Positions 35,076 through 44,881 are shown, numbered from the stretch's first letter. The stretch: DNA of 64,000 nucleotides from Mucilaginibacter kameinonensis (GCF_003675385.1 NZ_RCWZ01000004.1:868001-932000); one strand, 5' to 3'. Notes: generated by a model not told the origin, from the letters alone. Numbers and translations: made by a program.

Positions 35076-37436
35076 TTATTCTGATCTCAAATTCTTCACC
35101 GGATTAGCCAGTGCCGCTTTTATGGCATGATAACTTACGGTTAGCAATGTGATTACTATAGCACCCACTCCTGATGCCGCGAAGATCCACCAGGTTATGG
35201 CCGACCGATATTCATACCTGTGCAGCCAGTTGTTCATGTAATAATAGGCAACCGGTATAGCAATAAACAACGATATGGTAACCAATACCACAAACTCCGT
35301 CGAGAGCAAGCGCCAAAGGTTGGCTACCGATGCGCCGAGTACCTTGCGCACTCCTATTTCCTTAATACGCTGCTCAGCTACAAACGAGGCCAGGCCAAAC
35401 AAACCAAGGCATGATATAAATATAGCCAGCACCGCGAAAATAGTAGCCAGGTTGCCGATGCGCTGCTCGTCCGAAAACTTGCTCGCATATTCATCGTCAT
35501 TAAATTTAAAATTGAAGGGGCTACCGGGATTATATTTTTTAAACACAGGCTCTATCTTTTTTAATGCTTCCTGCATTGGCATGGTTGGTTTAACCCTCAG
35601 GGTTATAAAGTTAACCCAACCCGGAATCATCATAAATATGGAAGCTACAGGTTTGTTATAGGGCGATTCCATGATCATATCCTTAACAACTCCGGTAACC
35701 AAATGAGGCCTACCTCCCCATTTGATCACCTTGCCTACCGGGTTTTTAATGCCTGTCATTTTTACTGCCGACTCGTTCATAATAAAGCCGCCGGTATCCG
35801 TAGGGAAACTTCTTGAAAAATCACGTCCCTGGATAATTTTCCAGCCTACAGTATTTCCATAATCATAAGTTACAGCAATTGATGCAAAGGTAGGTTCAAA
35901 CTTAGGATCTTTACCCTCCCACTCGAAACCGCCGTTGCGTGCCCATATCTCATTAGTTGTACTGTTAGATTCGGCCATATCTTCAACAGCTCCGGTTTGG
36001 ATCAGGTCGTTGCGCATGGCTTCATAATGCCCATAAATTTCAGGGGTATTCATGTCGATAGTTAACAGTCCCGCGCGCGAATAACCAACAGGCCGGTTTT
36101 TGGCATATTGAATCTGCCTGAAAACAACAATGGTGCCGATGATGAGCATTATTGAAACCGTAAACTGCACCACCACCAATACTTTACGGGGCATTGAAGC
36201 TAAACGGCCAACCTTGAATGTGCCCTTTAACACCTTCACAGGCTCGAATGACGATAGATAAAAAGCCGGATAACTTCCTGCTATGATCCCTGTAAATAAC
36301 GTAAAACTTAAAAGCATCAGCCAAAACCATGCATTACCCCAGGGCAGCGCTATCTGCTTATCGGCGATGTGATTGAATGACGGCAACGCTATCAAAACTA
36401 TTCCGAAGGTAACTACCAATGCCAGGCAGGAAAACATGACAGATTCACTCAGGAACTGATTAATTAGCTGTGAACGTAATGAACCAATAGATTTCCGGAT
36501 ACCCACTTCTTTCGCCCGCTTTTCACTGCGGGCTGTGCTCAGGTTCATAAAATTGATACAAGCCAGCAGCAATACAAACACACCGATAATACCGAACAGC
36601 CAAACCATTTCAATAAGGCCGCCTACGGGTTTCCTATTCTTAAATTCGCTGTATAAATGCCATTTGCTCATGGGATGAACCTGTATAGTTTCATCAAAAG
36701 GCTTAAAATGGGCTTTGGTAACGTTGCGTATTTTGGCCGAAACTTTATCAAAGTCAGCATTATCTGCCAGTTGAACATACAACGAGCAGCCATGGTTATC
36801 CCAGGCAGCGGTTTGTGTACTCCACCAGTTGTCTTTGTTAAAAAAAGGCATCAGGAACCTTGTTTCGTAAAACGAAGTATTACGTGGCAGGTCTTCATAA
36901 ACGCCAATAACTTTAAGGTTTGTTTTATTATCAGCCTTAATGGTTTTGTTAAGCGGATCGGCATCACCAAAAAGCGACTTAGCTACCGACTGCGACATGA
37001 TCATTGACGATGGATCTTTAAAATCGGTATAACTACCCTTAACCATTTTCAGCGCCAGCATTGCCGGCATCCCCTCTTCGGCCCAGCCACCGGTTTGTGT
37101 TATTTTTTTATCACCTACAGCGAGGATATGCGCCCCCGGCCAGAAAAGAGAAATATGTTTAAAATCGCTGCCATAGCGGGTACGCAAATCGGCACTCAAT
37201 GGCACCACGGTTGACCGGAAGGTTATCACATCGTCATTACCCTTCTGGCTCGTCATGATCTGCCCTACACGGTTATAGGTGCTGTGGTACTTATCAAACG
37301 ACAGCTCATCCCAAACCCAGAGACCGATAAGCATAGCCACCGCCATCCCTACCGATAAACCCGCAATGTTAATAAAGGCATGCACCTTGTTTTTAACAAT
37401 ATTGCGGAACGCGATTTTAATGTAATTCTTTAACAT
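35076..37436 (-). CDS. MacB/FtsX-like ABC transporter permease (array member 3)
   Basis: A 786-aa paralog of the other array members and closest to the gene at 32561. The N-termini (MLKNYIKIAFRNIVKNKVHAFINIAGLSVGMAVAML versus MFKNYLTVAWRNLVKNKAHTLINITGLSVGMAVAML) and C-termini are very alike, suggesting recent duplication. FtsX motifs occur twice: NLSTARSEKRAKEVGIRKSIG and FVAEQRIKEIGVRKVLGAS. The last helix block ends SYHAIKAALANPVKNLRSE. The periplasmic domains differ more than the membrane parts. The 121-base gap to the next gene contains GTCATTAAGTCATT-type words. Confidence 0.9.
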   Translation of the reverse strand: MLKNYIKIAFRNIVKNKVHAFINIAGLSVGMAVAMLIGLWVWDELSFDKYHSTYNRVGQIMTSQKGNDDVITFRSTVVPLSADLRTRYGSDFKHISLFWPGAHILAVGDKKITQTGGWAEEGMPAMLALKMVKGSYTDFKDPSSMIMSQSVAKSLFGDADPLNKTIKADNKTNLKVIGVYEDLPRNTSFYETRFLMPFFNKDNWWSTQTAAWDNHGCSLYVQLADNADFDKVSAKIRNVTKAHFKPFDETIQVHPMSKWHLYSEFKNRKPVGGLIEMVWLFGIIGVFVLLLACINFMNLSTARSEKRAKEVGIRKSIGSLRSQLINQFLSESVMFSCLALVVTFGIVLIALPSFNHIADKQIALPWGNAWFWLMLLSFTLFTGIIAGSYPAFYLSSFEPVKVLKGTFKVGRLASMPRKVLVVVQFTVSIMLIIGTIVVFRQIQYAKNRPVGYSRAGLLTIDMNTPEIYGHYEAMRNDLIQTGAVEDMAESNSTTNEIWARNGGFEWEGKDPKFEPTFASIAVTYDYGNTVGWKIIQGRDFSRSFPTDTGGFIMNESAVKMTGIKNPVGKVIKWGGRPHLVTGVVKDMIMESPYNKPVASIFMMIPGWVNFITLRVKPTMPMQEALKKIEPVFKKYNPGSPFNFKFNDDEYASKFSDEQRIGNLATIFAVLAIFISCLGLFGLASFVAEQRIKEIGVRKVLGASVANLWRLLSTEFVVLVTISLFIAIPVAYYYMNNWLHRYEYRSAITWWIFAASGVGAIVITLLTVSYHAIKAALANPVKNLRSE

Positions 37437-37525
37437 GACATTTCATTCATTAGGTCATTGAGTCATTATTTCATTTTGCCCGCTCAATGACTCAATGACG
37501 CGAAGCAAATGACGGAGTGACTAAA

Positions 37526-39955
37526 CTACTCCGCTTTTAAACTCTTCACCGGGTTCATCCTTGCTGCCCTGATGGCTTGTGAGCTTACCGTGATAAGGGC
37601 TATTACCAACGCCAGTATACCGGCCAGGGCAAACATCCACCAGCTAATATTCACACGGTACTCAAAGGCCTGCAGCCATTTGCTCATACCCCACCAGGCA
37701 ATTGGAGTGGCTATTACAAGTGCTATCAGTACCAGCTTTACAAAATCTTTTGATAACAGCTGTACAATACCGGTTACGCTGGCTCCAAGTACTTTGCGTA
37801 CGCCAATCTCTTTGCTGCGCTGCTCGGCGCTGAATGCTGCCAGGCCAAACAAACCAAGGCAGGAAATCACGATAGCCATCAGCGTAAAGGAGTTGATGAT
37901 TTGCGACAGGGTAACTTCACTTTCATATTGCTTTTGTACTTCGGCATCTAAAAACGAATATTCAAATGGCGCATCGGCAATGTCTTTTCGCCACAGGCCT
38001 TCCATTTTGTCAAGCATCGATTTATAGTTTTTGCTACTGGTTGATACTACCATTACATTGAATTGCCGCGGATCGTTCCGGTAAACCAACATAAATGGCT
38101 TTACTTCCATATGCAGGGAGTTGTAATTAAAATCTTTCATTACACCGGCCACCTCAACAAAGGTTACCGGATCCGGTGCATATTGGGTATAAAGTCGGGT
38201 GCCCGGAGCAGCGTCGGGTTTTATTCCTAATCGTTTGCATAAAGTTTCATTGATAAGTACGCGGGTAGTATCGCCTATACGGAAATCCCTGCCGGCAATT
38301 ATTTTAATGCCGTTTGCTTTGGCAAAAAATTCATCGGTAACAATATTTTGGGCGTCGGTAGCAGTAGCCATGTTGCCCCCTGCGGTATAAACTCCATGGT
38401 CGTGAGGTACAAACTGGCTCAGGTAATTATCGGCATTGCTTACGGTCTTTACCCCAGCCAGCTGCCTTAAATCGTTTGCAAAATTTTTCATTTTGCCCTG
38501 GGTGGTTTCGGTATAAAAATTAAAGATCAGCTTCTGGTTCTGGTCGAAGCCAAGATCTTTATTCTTCACGAAGTTAAGTTGGCTATATATCACAATAATG
38601 CCGGTTATGAGTACTATCGACAATACAAACTGGAATACCACCAATGATTTACGAATGCCTGCTGCCGAAATATGATTGGTAAAATTCCCCTTGATAACTT
38701 TAATGGCTTTAAATGCAGACAGGTAAAAAGCCGGGTAGCTGCCCGCCACAAAGCCGGTAACCACTACCATACATACCAGCATTATCCAAAGCTTGTAATT
38801 GCTAAAAAATGATAAGTGAATATCGGTATGGGTTACCTGATTTAAGAACGGAAGCAGTACTATCAGCAATGGCAGGGCTATAGCCACGCCAATGAGTGTG
38901 AGCATAAATGATTCGCCCAAAAATTGTTTCATCAAATCGCCCTGGCCGGCACCTATTACCTTACGCACGCCAACTTCCTTAGCCCGTTTTGATGCACGCG
39001 CGGTTGAAAGGTTCATGAAGTTAATACAGGCTACCACCTGAATTAACACGGCTACCAATATCATGATATACAGAAATGCCGGATCAAGCGTTTTGGTAAG
39101 CTCATGCTCGTGGCCGGGCGTTGTATGAATGGTGGTTACCGGCTGCAGGTGCAATACCTTTTTCATGCCGATGGCTTTCAGTTGCTCGGCACCGTATTTA
39201 TTTAAAAAGTCGGGGAGCTTTTTTTCAAGCGCGGCAGCATTGGCATCCGGACGAAGTTTTACATAAGCGTATAAAAAGTTATTGCCCGCCCAGGCAGTAT
39301 TTTGTCTTACATACTGGCCTAAGCCACCACTGTTCATAGCTAAAAACATACTCACCTTAATGTGCGACTGGCCTGCACTCTCATCTACCACCCCGGTAAC
39401 CTTAAAATCATGCTTACCAAATGAGTTGTCAATAGAGATCATTTTCCCTACCGCGTTTTCAGCGCCGAAAAGTTTATCGGCAACAGGTTTCTGCAGTACA
39501 ATGGTATAAGGTTCTGACAATACTTTATTAGCATTACCGCTAACAAAATGAAAGTTAAATACATCAAAAAAGGTAGAATCAACATAAGCTGCGTTCTGCT
39601 GATAAAATGATTTTTCCTTGTAGCGCAACAGGTGTTGTTTAGCGCCAAAGCCTTCGGTAGTTACCAGGCGGGTATATTGCAATACCTCGCCAAAATCGTT
39701 CTTCATAGCCGGAGTAATCGGCGGCGAACTGGTGGCGCTATTATGTTTGTCACCGGTTAGTTCCAACGCGGTGGTGACGCGATAAATATCTTTAACATCC
39801 TTATGTTGTTTATCGTAACTGTACTGATCCTGCACATACAGCAAAATGTAAAGGCAGCAAAGCGTACCAGTAGCCAAACCCACTATGTTAATTAAACTAA
39901 AGGTTTTGTTTTTTAACAAAAACCGCCATGCTGTTTTTAAATAACTTTTTATCAT
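37526..39955 (-). CDS. MacB/FtsX-like ABC transporter permease (array member 2)
   Basis: An 809-aa paralog, more distant from members 3 and 4. It begins MIKSYLKTAWRFLLKNKTFSLINIVGLATGTLCCLYILLYV, with a periplasmic segment to about residue 280. The first FtsX unit carries NLSTARASKRAKEVGVRKVIGAGQGDLMKQF and the second FSAEQRSKEIGVRKVLGASVTGIVQLLSKDF. The ending RAARMNPVKSLKAE is shared by the whole array. It is separated from member 3 by 89 bases and from member 1 by 158 bases, the latter gap holding a copy of the TGTCATTGCGAG palindrome. Confidence 0.9.
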   Translation of the reverse strand: MIKSYLKTAWRFLLKNKTFSLINIVGLATGTLCCLYILLYVQDQYSYDKQHKDVKDIYRVTTALELTGDKHNSATSSPPITPAMKNDFGEVLQYTRLVTTEGFGAKQHLLRYKEKSFYQQNAAYVDSTFFDVFNFHFVSGNANKVLSEPYTIVLQKPVADKLFGAENAVGKMISIDNSFGKHDFKVTGVVDESAGQSHIKVSMFLAMNSGGLGQYVRQNTAWAGNNFLYAYVKLRPDANAAALEKKLPDFLNKYGAEQLKAIGMKKVLHLQPVTTIHTTPGHEHELTKTLDPAFLYIMILVAVLIQVVACINFMNLSTARASKRAKEVGVRKVIGAGQGDLMKQFLGESFMLTLIGVAIALPLLIVLLPFLNQVTHTDIHLSFFSNYKLWIMLVCMVVVTGFVAGSYPAFYLSAFKAIKVIKGNFTNHISAAGIRKSLVVFQFVLSIVLITGIIVIYSQLNFVKNKDLGFDQNQKLIFNFYTETTQGKMKNFANDLRQLAGVKTVSNADNYLSQFVPHDHGVYTAGGNMATATDAQNIVTDEFFAKANGIKIIAGRDFRIGDTTRVLINETLCKRLGIKPDAAPGTRLYTQYAPDPVTFVEVAGVMKDFNYNSLHMEVKPFMLVYRNDPRQFNVMVVSTSSKNYKSMLDKMEGLWRKDIADAPFEYSFLDAEVQKQYESEVTLSQIINSFTLMAIVISCLGLFGLAAFSAEQRSKEIGVRKVLGASVTGIVQLLSKDFVKLVLIALVIATPIAWWGMSKWLQAFEYRVNISWWMFALAGILALVIALITVSSQAIRAARMNPVKSLKAE

Positions 39956-39990
39956 TTTACTTGGTGTATTCGTTCAATGGTTCATTCAAA

Positions 39991-40086
39991 TATGTCATTG
40001 CGAGCGAAGCGTGGCAATCGCACGGAAGCAGGGCCGCTCTGTATATCATGCGATTGCTTCGTCGTTCCCCCTCGCAATTACATGTA
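39991..40086. repeat. Dispersed palindromic repeat (family B, copy 2)
   Basis: TATGTCATTGCGAG at the left and CTCGCAATTACATG at the right enclose GCAATCGCA and TGCGATTGC arms, as in the copies at 13984 and 57642. It lies between array members 1 and 2, where it could attenuate transcription. Confidence 0.7.
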
Positions 40087-40113
40087 TTATCATTTCTTAA
40101 TTCCGAAATCCAA

Positions 40114-42897
40114 TCACTCCGTTTTCAAACTCTTTACCGGGTTCATTAACGCGGCTTTTATGCTTTGGTAACTTACCGTGGCCAGCGCTATCATGATAGC
40201 CGCTACGCCTGCAAGGGCAAACATCCACCACTTCAGCTCTACCCGATAGGTAAAATCCTGTAGCCATTGTGTCATGGCGTAATAGGCTATCGGCGTTGCT
40301 ATTAAAATGGCGATGAATACCAGTTTCACAAAATTCATGGATAGCATGGTGGTGATGTTTCCTATAGTAGCGCCCAGCACTTTACGGATACCTATTTCCT
40401 TGCTGCGTTGCTCGGCCATAAAGGCGGCTAAAGCAAACAAGCCAAGACAGGCTATGATGATAGCCAATACCGCAAAGCTGGTAAAGATGCGCCCCATACG
40501 CTGTACATCGGCATACATGCTGGCAAAACGCTCGTCCATAAAAGTATAGCGGATTGGTTGGTTAGGAGCAAACTGCTTCCAGGTAGTTGTGATCTGCGCG
40601 AGGGCGTTCTTTACATCTCCTGCTTTTATTTTTACAGACACTATTGATTCGCTGGCTTCCAGGTGGAGTACCATCGGCTCTATGCCATCGCGCATCGATT
40701 CAAAATTAAAATCCTGAACCACACCAATAATAGTTCTGCCAGCCCCGTAATTGACAATCTTTTTACCTATCGGATTTTTGAGCCCCAGTTTGCTCGCCAT
40801 GGTTTGGTTAATGATCACCGCCTGCGAATCAGTTTTCATATCAGGGTTAAAGTCACGGCCTGCCACCAGTTTAATACCTAATGTTTTCAGGTAATCATGG
40901 TCAACATCCCAAAACTGGCCGCCAACGCCGGCTTCCGTTTTTTGCTTGCCATCATTAAAAAACTGGTTGCCATTACGCTTGGTACCTGATACCGGCAAGA
41001 AATCACTGATAGAAGCGCTTTTAACTGTAGGAAGTTTTACCAGCTCATTCTTAAACGCTTTCACCTGGTTATCAAGCGTGTTTGTACCCTGAATCATTAC
41101 AACCTGATCTTTCTCAAAACCCACCTTTTTATTCAGAATAAACTGCATCTGGTTGTAAATAACTACGGTGCTTATGATAAGGATAATTGATGTTGTAAAC
41201 TGAAAAACTACCAACACGTTTCTGAGGCCCGAGCTTTTGCTGCCGGTGCTTAGTTTGCCTTTCAGCACATCAGCCGGTTTAAAGCCCGACAGGTAAAACG
41301 CGGGATAAATACCGGCTATAATGCCGATAAGGAAAGCCGAAGCCAATACCACAGGTACCAGCCACCATTGTGCCCATGGCATATGCAGCGATTTGGATGC
41401 CAGAATATTAAAGTAAGGCAACATAACCCAGGCCAATATCAAGCCTAAAACAAAAGAGAAAAAGCTATATAGTAATGACTCGGTAAGGAACTGCCTGATC
41501 AAGCCGCTCCGTTGCGAACCAACAACCTTACGCAAACCTACCTCCTTGGCCCTGTTGGCCGATTTGGCGGTTGAAAGGTTAATAAAATTGATACAGGCAA
41601 TCACCAAAATAAAGCCTGCTACCGCGCCAAACAACCAGATAAACCTCATATCCCCGTGCGACATGCCATCATGGATATCGTAAGAACGCAGGTTGATATC
41701 CTGGATATTTTGCAGCTTCATGCTAAAAATATCCATTACCCGGCTCGCCCGCTTATCCCCATTTTTGGTCATGTTGGGCACATAGTAGTTTTTAAGAATA
41801 TTGGTGCTTACCTTTTTTTCAAACTGAGCTATGTTAGTACCGGGTTTCAAGGCCATATAAATATGGTAATTGTTAGCATCCCAGGTGGCTTGCTCACCAT
41901 TCCAGAATTCAACCCCGGCAAGAGTCAACAAAAACTTAAACTCGTGCAGATGCGAGTTATGCGGCATATCCTGCATTACTGCCGATATTTTAAAAGGCTT
42001 GGTTTTGTTATTATTTAGGTAGATCACTTTGCCTATCGGGTTTTGACCGGGAAAGTATTTATCGGCCTTGCTTTTCGAGATCACTATGCTCAAAGGCTCT
42101 GTCAGGGCATGTTTAGGGTCGCCGTAAACCATGGGCACATTCAAAATATCAATCAAGCCCTGGTCGGCATAGGCAAAACCTTCCTCATGGGTGTTATCGG
42201 CCTGATCCGCTCGCTTCAGTTCATTGCTGCCAGCACCCCAGAAAAGCGAATTAGGCATCAGGCGGCCCGATTTTTCCACCTCTGGAAAATCCTGCTTAAT
42301 CACTTTCCCCATAACCGAAGGCCAGTCGACACCTTTTTCGTGCGAACCGCCATCGTGATAGTCGCCAATTAAACGATAAATATTATTGGCATTAGGATAA
42401 CTTTTGTCAAAGCTTAGCTCGTCACGAATGTACAGGGCTATTAAAAGACAGGCTGCAATACTAAACGCGAAACCACCAATTTTAATAGCGGTATACATCT
42501 TTTGCTTACGCAACTGCCTAAAAGCTACTTTCAGATAATTTTTGATCATGGCTGTACGGTTAAAAAACGGACTATATGATTTTAATTCCCTATCGCTGTT
42601 ATAATTAGGCTGTTTGTGCACTGACTTCTTAACCGTGGATGACTCTCCAACTGCAGGTTGGGGCGAAGCACCAACCTCAATGTCTTTGATCTTGGCCTGG
42701 ATCCTGCCAAATAAGGCTGAGCTGGTATTTTCAGGCTTTTCTTCTCCTTCATCCCACCATTTAGACATCAACTTTAACTGACTATGCAGTTCGGGATTTT
42801 CGGCCAATAAAGCGTTCAGCTCGCGCAAGTCCTCATCCGAAGCTTCGCCGGCCAACTTCTTTGAAGCCAGGTTCCAAACGTGGTCATCTAAGTTCAT
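40114..42897 (-). CDS. Anti-sigma (FecR N-terminal-like) domain fused to MacB/FtsX-like permease (array member 1)
   Basis: A 927-aa protein. Residues 1-116 are an extra cytoplasmic segment: HVWNLASKKLAGEASDEDLRELNALLAENPELH (6-38) followed by MSKWWDEGEEKPENTSSALFGRIQAKI. This is close to the N-terminal helical module of FecR-type anti-sigma factors of Bacteroidota. From Met117 (MIKNYLKVAFRQLRKQKMYTAIKIGGF) it is a complete two-FtsX permease like its neighbours, with NLSTAKSANRAKEVGLRKVVG and FMAEQRSKEIGIRKVLGAT. An internal ATG at 42549 could yield the permease alone. It is first in transcription order. A fused regulator-permease could sense envelope state and signal to an ECF sigma factor; that is inference. 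Confidence 0.88.
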   Translation of the reverse strand: MNLDDHVWNLASKKLAGEASDEDLRELNALLAENPELHSQLKLMSKWWDEGEEKPENTSSALFGRIQAKIKDIEVGASPQPAVGESSTVKKSVHKQPNYNSDRELKSYSPFFNRTAMIKNYLKVAFRQLRKQKMYTAIKIGGFAFSIAACLLIALYIRDELSFDKSYPNANNIYRLIGDYHDGGSHEKGVDWPSVMGKVIKQDFPEVEKSGRLMPNSLFWGAGSNELKRADQADNTHEEGFAYADQGLIDILNVPMVYGDPKHALTEPLSIVISKSKADKYFPGQNPIGKVIYLNNNKTKPFKISAVMQDMPHNSHLHEFKFLLTLAGVEFWNGEQATWDANNYHIYMALKPGTNIAQFEKKVSTNILKNYYVPNMTKNGDKRASRVMDIFSMKLQNIQDINLRSYDIHDGMSHGDMRFIWLFGAVAGFILVIACINFINLSTAKSANRAKEVGLRKVVGSQRSGLIRQFLTESLLYSFFSFVLGLILAWVMLPYFNILASKSLHMPWAQWWLVPVVLASAFLIGIIAGIYPAFYLSGFKPADVLKGKLSTGSKSSGLRNVLVVFQFTTSIILIISTVVIYNQMQFILNKKVGFEKDQVVMIQGTNTLDNQVKAFKNELVKLPTVKSASISDFLPVSGTKRNGNQFFNDGKQKTEAGVGGQFWDVDHDYLKTLGIKLVAGRDFNPDMKTDSQAVIINQTMASKLGLKNPIGKKIVNYGAGRTIIGVVQDFNFESMRDGIEPMVLHLEASESIVSVKIKAGDVKNALAQITTTWKQFAPNQPIRYTFMDERFASMYADVQRMGRIFTSFAVLAIIIACLGLFALAAFMAEQRSKEIGIRKVLGATIGNITTMLSMNFVKLVFIAILIATPIAYYAMTQWLQDFTYRVELKWWMFALAGVAAIMIALATVSYQSIKAALMNPVKSLKTE

Positions 42898-42951
42898 ATC
42901 CCAAACAGGTTATCAGTTTATCAAAAGGCAGTACACAACTACAGTTACTAA

Positions 42952-42965
42952 ATAAAACATGTGCC
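42952..42965 (-). promoter_or_regulatory. Possible sigma-54 promoter (-24 box) for the permease array
   Basis: On the minus strand TGGCACATGTTTTAT has a perfect TGGCAC -24 element. The -12 position reads TTAT instead of TTGC, so the match is partial. It lies about 55-70 bases upstream of the first permease start and about 60 bases downstream of a perfect palindrome, a spacing suited to an enhancer-binding activator. Confidence 0.35.
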
Positions 42966-43018
42966 ATTTATACAACTTATTAACTATCAGATATTTAAAC
43001 AAAAACAAATAGTATTAC

Positions 43019-43034
43019 TGTACGAAAGCGTACA
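43019..43034. promoter_or_regulatory. Palindrome TGTACG-N4-CGTACA, possible activator site
   Basis: TGTACGAAAGCGTACA is a perfect 6+6 inverted repeat about 125 bases upstream of the permease array start and 200 bases upstream of the sterol desaturase gene. The position fits an upstream activating site for the sigma-54-like box at 42952. The short stem could also be chance. Confidence 0.4.
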
Positions 43035-43185
43035 TGCTGCGTCCGCTTTTATAACAAACTGCATAGTTACCCGAGTTACGGGCTGTTAAAAAGCTTAAAG
43101 CATTACGCTCATTTACAACACACTTAAAGAGACGTTATTTTCTAAAAAAAGTAACATGTACCTACATACATACAAATAAAATTTA

Positions 43186-43193
43186 TAGATTTG
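43186..43193 (+). promoter_or_regulatory. -7 box for the sterol desaturase family gene
   Basis: TAGATTTG matches TAnnTTTG, 35 bases before the ATG at 43229. Confidence 0.45.
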
Positions 43194-43228
43194 GAAAAAC
43201 CTTTTACCGGTTAACCTAATTTTTCAAA

Positions 43229-44275
43229 ATGGATTTTTTAAAAGCGATATACGATCATATTACAGGATTTTTTGGCTTAGGCGGATTATACGACATCGTC
43301 AAATCTGGCGATTACGGCAAACTGCTCACCTATGATGGCATCACAGCCTTATTGGGGCCCATGCTGCCTGTACTCCTGGTATTCGAGATCATCAGGGGCG
43401 CTTTTTATAAAAAATTCAAAGTGATCCATTATAAGATCTCGTTTTGGACATATGTGCTTAATGCTTTTATTGGCAGCGTACTATCCATAGCTATGGTGGG
43501 TTTCTGTATCGGCTTTTTTTCAAGGTTTGCGATATTTAAAACCACATTTACCTGGTACTGGTTCATTTACGGTTATATCGTATGGGAGTTCGCGCATTTC
43601 TGGTACCATTATCTTGCGCATAAAGTAAGGATCTTATGGTGCCTGCACTCAACCCACCATGCACCAGAAAGCATGAACCTTTCGGTTACCTTCGCGCACT
43701 TTTTCCTTGAAGCACCTTATGCCGATCTCATCCGCACCAGCATTTGCATTTTACTTGGGGTAAACCCGCCCATGCTGTTTGTGATCATGTTTATAGATGG
43801 TTTCTGGGGATCAATGATCCATATCGGCGAAAACCTTATTCAAGACGGTCGCCTTGGCTTTTTGAATAACATTGTTCTTACACCTTCGCACCACAGGGTA
43901 CACCATGCGCGCAACCCATTATATATGGATACCAATTTTTGCAACCTGCTGCCTATATGGGACAAAATATTTGGTACTTTCCAAAATGAAGACCGCAAAA
44001 TCCCTATTGAATATGGCATCAGCAGGCCTATGATTAAAAACAGCTTTTTAGATGCTTACTTTGGCGAGATCATAGCCCTGGCTAAAGATGTGCGCAAGGC
44101 CCCGGGTATCAAAAACAAATTCCTGTACATCATCATGCCTCCCGGCTGGAGCCATACCGGCGATCATAAAATGACAACCGTAGTTAAAAAGGCCTACTTT
44201 GAATCGCTTGAGCCAAAAGATCATCAACAGGAAAAGAAAACTGTAGAGCAGGGTAAAAAAGAAGAAGTGGTATAA
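43229..44275 (+). CDS. Sterol desaturase / fatty acid hydroxylase superfamily protein
   Basis: A 348-aa integral membrane di-iron enzyme. The histidine boxes of the superfamily are present: HFWYHYLAHK (about 129-138), HSTHHAPE (about 147-154) and SHHRVHHARN (about 226-235). Hydrophobic helices flank them (e.g. LTYDGITALLGPMLPVLLVFEII; FWTYVLNAFIGSVLSIAMVGFCIG). The C-terminal 35 residues are highly charged (KKTVEQGKKEEVV). Members hydroxylate or desaturate sterols, carotenoids or sphingolipid fatty acids; the substrate here is unknown. Bacteroidota make sphingolipids, so an acyl-chain role is possible. It is divergent from the permease array across a 331-base gap. Confidence 0.9.
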   Translation: MDFLKAIYDHITGFFGLGGLYDIVKSGDYGKLLTYDGITALLGPMLPVLLVFEIIRGAFYKKFKVIHYKISFWTYVLNAFIGSVLSIAMVGFCIGFFSRFAIFKTTFTWYWFIYGYIVWEFAHFWYHYLAHKVRILWCLHSTHHAPESMNLSVTFAHFFLEAPYADLIRTSICILLGVNPPMLFVIMFIDGFWGSMIHIGENLIQDGRLGFLNNIVLTPSHHRVHHARNPLYMDTNFCNLLPIWDKIFGTFQNEDRKIPIEYGISRPMIKNSFLDAYFGEIIALAKDVRKAPGIKNKFLYIIMPPGWSHTGDHKMTTVVKKAYFESLEPKDHQQEKKTVEQGKKEEVV

Positions 44276-44326
44276 AAGCTGAAAGCAGAATGCTTAAAGC
44301 CTAAAGCCAACACATTCAGTATTAAT

Positions 44327-44881
44327 TTACAGCAACTTTTTTATCACCGGCCAAACGTTATCGGCTATAATCTTATAGCCTTCGGCATTGGGGTGAAGCC
44401 TGTCGGGCAGGTTAAGGTGAGCAATACCGGCAACACCCTGTAAATAAAACGGGACAAAAGCCGTGTTATTTGCTTCTGAGAGTTTTCGGAAAATGGCTTT
44501 AAACTGTGCCGCAAATGTACCTGGAATAAAGGCGGGGATCTCCATACCCATTAAAGCTATCTTATCGTGAGGATGCCTTTGTTTAACCCTGTCAATTATG
44601 GTTTGCAGGTTATGCGCTGTAGTTTGGGGCGGGATTCCCCTTATGATATCATTAATACCCAGTTCCAACACAAATACAGCTATAGGCCGGTTAATCCAGT
44701 AGTCAAGTCTGTACAGGCCACCCGAAGTGGTATCACCGCTGAGCCCGCCGTTAATTGTATGATAGGCCAAACCCGCGGCATCAATTCTTTGCTGGATCAG
44801 TGCAGGTAATGATTCCTTTTTTACATCGTTAAGGCCATAGCCCGCCGTAAGGCTATCGCCAAAAAATAATATATTATGCAT
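44327..44881 (-). CDS. SGNH/GDSL hydrolase, TesA-like arylesterase
   Basis: 184 aa from ATG 44881 (MHNILFFGDSLTAGYG). The in-frame ATG at 44938 would overlap the upstream gene by 44 bases and adds no conserved residues. SGNH blocks: GDSLTAGYG (nucleophile Ser10), NGGLSGDTTSGGL (oxyanion Gly), ELGINDIIRG (Asn) and DRLHPNAEGY (Asp and His). The order and spacing match TesA/arylesterase-type lipid hydrolases. There is no signal peptide in the preferred form, so cytoplasmic action is likely. It follows a small YtxH-like gene with a 13-base gap. Confidence 0.88.
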   Translation of the reverse strand: MHNILFFGDSLTAGYGLNDVKKESLPALIQQRIDAAGLAYHTINGGLSGDTTSGGLYRLDYWINRPIAVFVLELGINDIIRGIPPQTTAHNLQTIIDRVKQRHPHDKIALMGMEIPAFIPGTFAAQFKAIFRKLSEANNTAFVPFYLQGVAGIAHLNLPDRLHPNAEGYKIIADNVWPVIKKLL

